Notes under the pieces: generated by a model
Told to the model about the DNA's origin: nothing
Seen by the model: the letters and a program-made list of their open reading frames with translations, nothing else
Databases searched by the model: none
Translations under genes and position numbers: made by a program
From: Lampris incognitus
Taxonomy: Eukaryota > Chordata > Actinopteri > Lampriformes > Lampridae
Direction of reading: 5' to 3'
Assembly: GCF_029633865.1 (NCBI RefSeq)
Contig: NW_026611076.1
Coordinates: forward strand, 2,691,001 to 2,755,000
Length of the DNA stretch: 64,000 bases
In this document: one piece after another, positions 61,947 through 64,000 of the stretch
Layout of the letters: each line of letters begins with the position of its first letter
Numbering within the stretch: position 1 is the stretch's first letter

Positions 61947-62436
61947 TTAGGTTTACAAGATGGTTGTGAGACCAGCTATGTTGTATGGTTTGGAGACAGT
62001 GGCACTGATGAAAAGACAGGAGGTGGAGCTGGAGGTGGCAGAGTTGAAGTTGATAAGGTTTTCATTGGGAGTGACGAAGGACAGGATTAGGAACGAGTAT
62101 ATTAGAGGGCCAGCTCAGGTTGGACGGTTTGGAGACAAAGCAAGAGAGGCAACATTGAGATGGTTTGGACATGTGTGGAGGAGAGATGCTGGGTATACTG
62201 GGAGAGGGAGGCTGAATATGGAGTTGCCAAGGAAGAGGAGAAGAGGAAGGCCAAAGAGGAGGTTTATGGATGTGGTGAGGGAGGACATGCAGGTGCCTGG
62301 TGTGACAGAGGAAGATGCAGAGGACAGGAAGAGATGGAAATGGATGATCTGCTGTGGCGCCCCCTAACGGGAGCAGCCAAAAGTAATAGATTCTGTTCAC
62401 CTGTGAGTGGTCATAATGTTTTGGCTCATCTGCGTA

Positions 62437-63110
62437 TATAGACATATATCAACTCATTCCGTCAATAAAAATACACAACATATGAGTGAGTTTAAAAGGG
62501 ATGAGCCTGATTCATGTAGGTAATTATTTTGCAGCTGCTACCAACCAATACTGGATTACTTTACATTTGATAACTTGCATTAGTCAGCTGCGTATAACTA
62601 GTGTCATTTAGCATGACTACAGAAGTTTTTTGTCCTTCAAAAAATTGGATCTTGACGAGTTTGATTACCTTTAATTACAAAACATTTTGAGCAATTACCA
62701 AAAAACACTTATTCCGAAAATGGATTAACAGTATATTGCAGTGAAAACTGTGACACGCTAAAAGACAACAAAAAAAAACAAGGGGGGGGGGGCTTGATAT
62801 TGGCCTTTCCATTAAAGATCAATAAATATTATCATCTGAAAACTTAAACCTCTCACAAAATAAAACCACAGGAAAATTAAATCAAGACTGTAATCTTCTA
62901 TTTGTTAAATGATATCTGTGTATACATACATATAGATATGTCATCACATCATATTCATCTCCAGAGACCCTGGTGATTTGAAAGGTGCTCATCTAATAGA
63001 GCTTAAATATTCTTTGTATCAAATATCAGTTTCATTAGGAGCTAATTTAAAATTCATGTTAATCCTGTTCAACGTTAGTTCAAAGTTTCGTTGCATCACC
63101 AGCACAGACT
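62437..63110. other. AT-rich stretch, probably lig4 3' UTR and spacer
   Basis: No gene is recognisable. The stretch holds a short A run followed by a G run (about 62770-62792) and several short AT-rich tracts. On the minus strand, downstream of the lig4 stop, an ATTAAA hexamer (62670-62675) could act as a polyadenylation signal about 435 bases past the stop codon. That is only a candidate. Confidence 0.5.
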
Positions 63111-63780
63111 TCAAACCAAATAGTCACTGTCATTCTTTACATACCCTGCTTGGATAGAATCAGTCACCCAAGATTCTTTTATAATTTTAAACTTTTTCTC
63201 AAACAGTCGTCTGAGGGTCCTAAAATCTAACACCCGAGCTTCCTCAGAAATTATGACATGGGAGACCCCTTCTTCCAACTTCTGGACCACGGTTCCCCCA
63301 TGGTAGCGAAACTCCAGCTCCCGGATGTCTAGACAAGTTGCAATTACAGCAGTTTCGGGGTCCCCAATGTCTCTGTAACGGTCCATGTAAACATTGAAGG
63401 GCCTGAACATACTTGTTTTAAGGTCATCCCAGCCATATCTTTCGTCCACTTGACCCAAGTTCAGAGCCGCAGACCTGTCAACATCCCTGATCCTGCCAAA
63501 CAACTCCCTCAACTGCTGTTCATCCGTGTCCACAAAGTAGCTGTCTCCATAGCGGTCATATTCCTTGGCAAAGTGCTCCCTAGTGGAGGGAGACATATGG
63601 ATCATGTGTTGTGGTTGCCATGGCACCACTTCTCTCCTGTCCAAGCACTCCTGAAGCCAAGAAGCCCACACTATATCATGCTGGTCAGAGGAAATCAGGT
63701 TTTTCACACGCATGTTCTCAGCGCCAGCAATCACACAGTACGTGTCCCGTCCTGGGTTTTGTACCACAATACCCCCACAC
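63111..63780 (-). CDS. DNA ligase IV, last coding exon (C-terminal BRCT region), partial
   Basis: DNA ligase IV seals double-strand breaks in nuclear non-homologous end joining, together with XRCC4 and XLF. This exon encodes about 222 residues ending at the stop at 63111-63113. In order they are: most of the first BRCT domain (GGIVVQNPGRDTYCVIAG, with the conserved tryptophan in VWASWLQECL); the XRCC4-binding linker (REHFAKEYDRYGDSYFVDTD); and the second BRCT domain, ending KIIKESWVTDSIQAGYV. The open frame extends to 63812, but AG at 63781-63782 after CATTACCTT looks like a splice acceptor. Family similarity starts just after it. The adenylation and OB-fold domains and most coding sequence must lie beyond the right edge; no upstream exon is seen in 63,813-64,000. 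No stop or frameshift is seen, so this is probably an active gene. Identification is from remembered conserved segments. Confidence 0.9.
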
Positions 63781-64000
63781 CTAAGGTAATGAAAACATCT
63801 GAAGTCAGTCATTTATCGTGGAATACGTACATGAATAATTTCAATATATAACAAAAAGGAACTCACAAATAAAAACTATCCAAACAACCCCTTTTGGTCC
63901 AAATTGTACATTCTAGCTCTTCAAGAAAACCATTATCCTTCCAAATCAGTTCACTAAATAACCTCATTGCAGAGTTAGAATAAAAACAGGACAGCAGCAA
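63781..64000 (-). other. Probable lig4 intron (3' part)
   Basis: AT-rich minus-strand sequence upstream of the ligase exon. It ends in TTTTCATTACCTTAG at the proposed acceptor (63781-63782) and has a branch-point-like CTGAC about 25-30 bases before it. The sequence has no similarity to the ligase protein in any frame, which supports an intron over coding sequence. Confidence 0.65.

Larger units (their letters stand above)
61088..62370 (+). pseudogene. RTE reverse transcriptase remnant, several breaks
   Basis: Frames in order: 61088-61155 (NKGDVQNC region); 61159-61416 with ISEQQYGFMPRKSTT and the motif FVYLEKAYDRV; 61574-61777 with the palm motif FADDIVIC; and 61960-62367 with VVRPAMLYGLET and RRGRPKRRFMDVV, ending after the WMICCGAP stop. 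In FVYLEKAYD the first catalytic aspartate (normally FVDLEKAYD) is changed to tyrosine at 61333-61335, so polymerase activity is lost even apart from the frameshifts. The FADD aspartates of the second motif are intact. Confidence 0.85.
61085..62389 (+). mobile_element. RTE-type non-LTR retrotransposon 2, truncated, inside the Tc1-like element
   Basis: The element starts in the reverse transcriptase region (FKNKGDVQNCSNYRGIKL near 61091) and runs to the conserved 3' end with GCCCCCTAACGGGAGCAGCC-like sequence near 62360-62378. It is in the opposite orientation to RTE element 1 and shares its 3' sequence. It lacks the 5' half, including the endonuclease. A foreign insert of about 150 bp replaces about 40 codons at 61790-61945. 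The first clear frameshift is near 61,155. No convincing target-site duplication was seen. Confidence 0.85.
60104..62436 (-). mobile_element. Tc1/mariner-like DNA transposon, decayed, carrying an RTE insertion
   Basis: Terminal inverted repeats lie at 60104-60134 and 62406-62436. A 20-bp core AGCCAAAACATTATGACCAC at 60114-60133 is perfectly inverted at 62407-62426. TA dinucleotides occur at both ends, in keeping with TA-targeted insertion. The internal sequence at 60135-61083, read on the minus strand, holds scraps of a Tc1-like transposase. An RTE retrotransposon (about 61085-62389) separates the right terminal repeat from the rest. Without it the element would be about 1.0 kb, shorter than a full Tc1-like element, which fits internal deletion. 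Confidence 0.85.

Noticed and set aside
62062..62445. Minus-strand open frame of 127 codons, and plus-strand frame of 93 codons at 62160-62441
   Set aside because: Both are alternative-frame or antisense readings of the RTE coding end.
63450..63851. Plus-strand open frame of 133 codons
   Set aside because: It is antisense to the lig4 exon and has no recognisable domain.

Overview
This window looks like nuclear DNA from a ray-finned (teleost) fish. The right flank carries fish-type repeats (RTE and L2 non-LTR retrotransposons, a Tc1-like DNA transposon, tRNA-derived SINEs). At the far right is an exon encoding the C-terminal BRCT region of vertebrate DNA ligase IV, with a plausible splice acceptor. 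Nothing suggests a prokaryote, plasmid or virus.

Positions 1 to about 54,677 (85% of the window) are one uninterrupted tandem array of a 35-bp unit. The array runs off the left edge, so its full size is unknown. Roughly 1,500 units fit here. The + strand is G/T-rich and C-poor, and nearly every unit contains a core close to GGAGTAAACTGGTCTCTG. The units are organised at several scales: a 3,617-bp higher-order repeat (three full copies and a partial one, about 6.5-20.1 kb), a 1.8-2.1 kb block in three copies (about 21.9-27.8 kb), and modules of about 1.78 kb plus 4-5 kb segmental duplications (about 31-54 kb). The minus strand of the unit has no stop codon in any frame. This produces many overlapping open frames of up to 545 codons, which I read as a by-product of the repeat and not as genes.

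Positions 54,678-62,436 are a transposon graveyard. A 5'-truncated RTE element (minus strand, 14-bp target-site duplication) was itself interrupted by an L2-type LINE in the same orientation. Farther right are a SINE/LINE-tail composite with a GGAT microsatellite, a tRNA-derived SINE with a 10-bp target-site duplication, and a decayed Tc1-like element. A second RTE copy (plus strand) sits inside the Tc1-like element and carries an unrelated insert with a perfect 19-bp hairpin.

Positions 62,437-63,110 are AT-rich and probably hold the lig4 3' UTR. Positions 63,111-63,780 (minus strand) are the last coding exon of lig4, the only convincing host gene in the window. The gene continues beyond the right edge. 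There is no operon-like organisation; the parts are related by insertion history.
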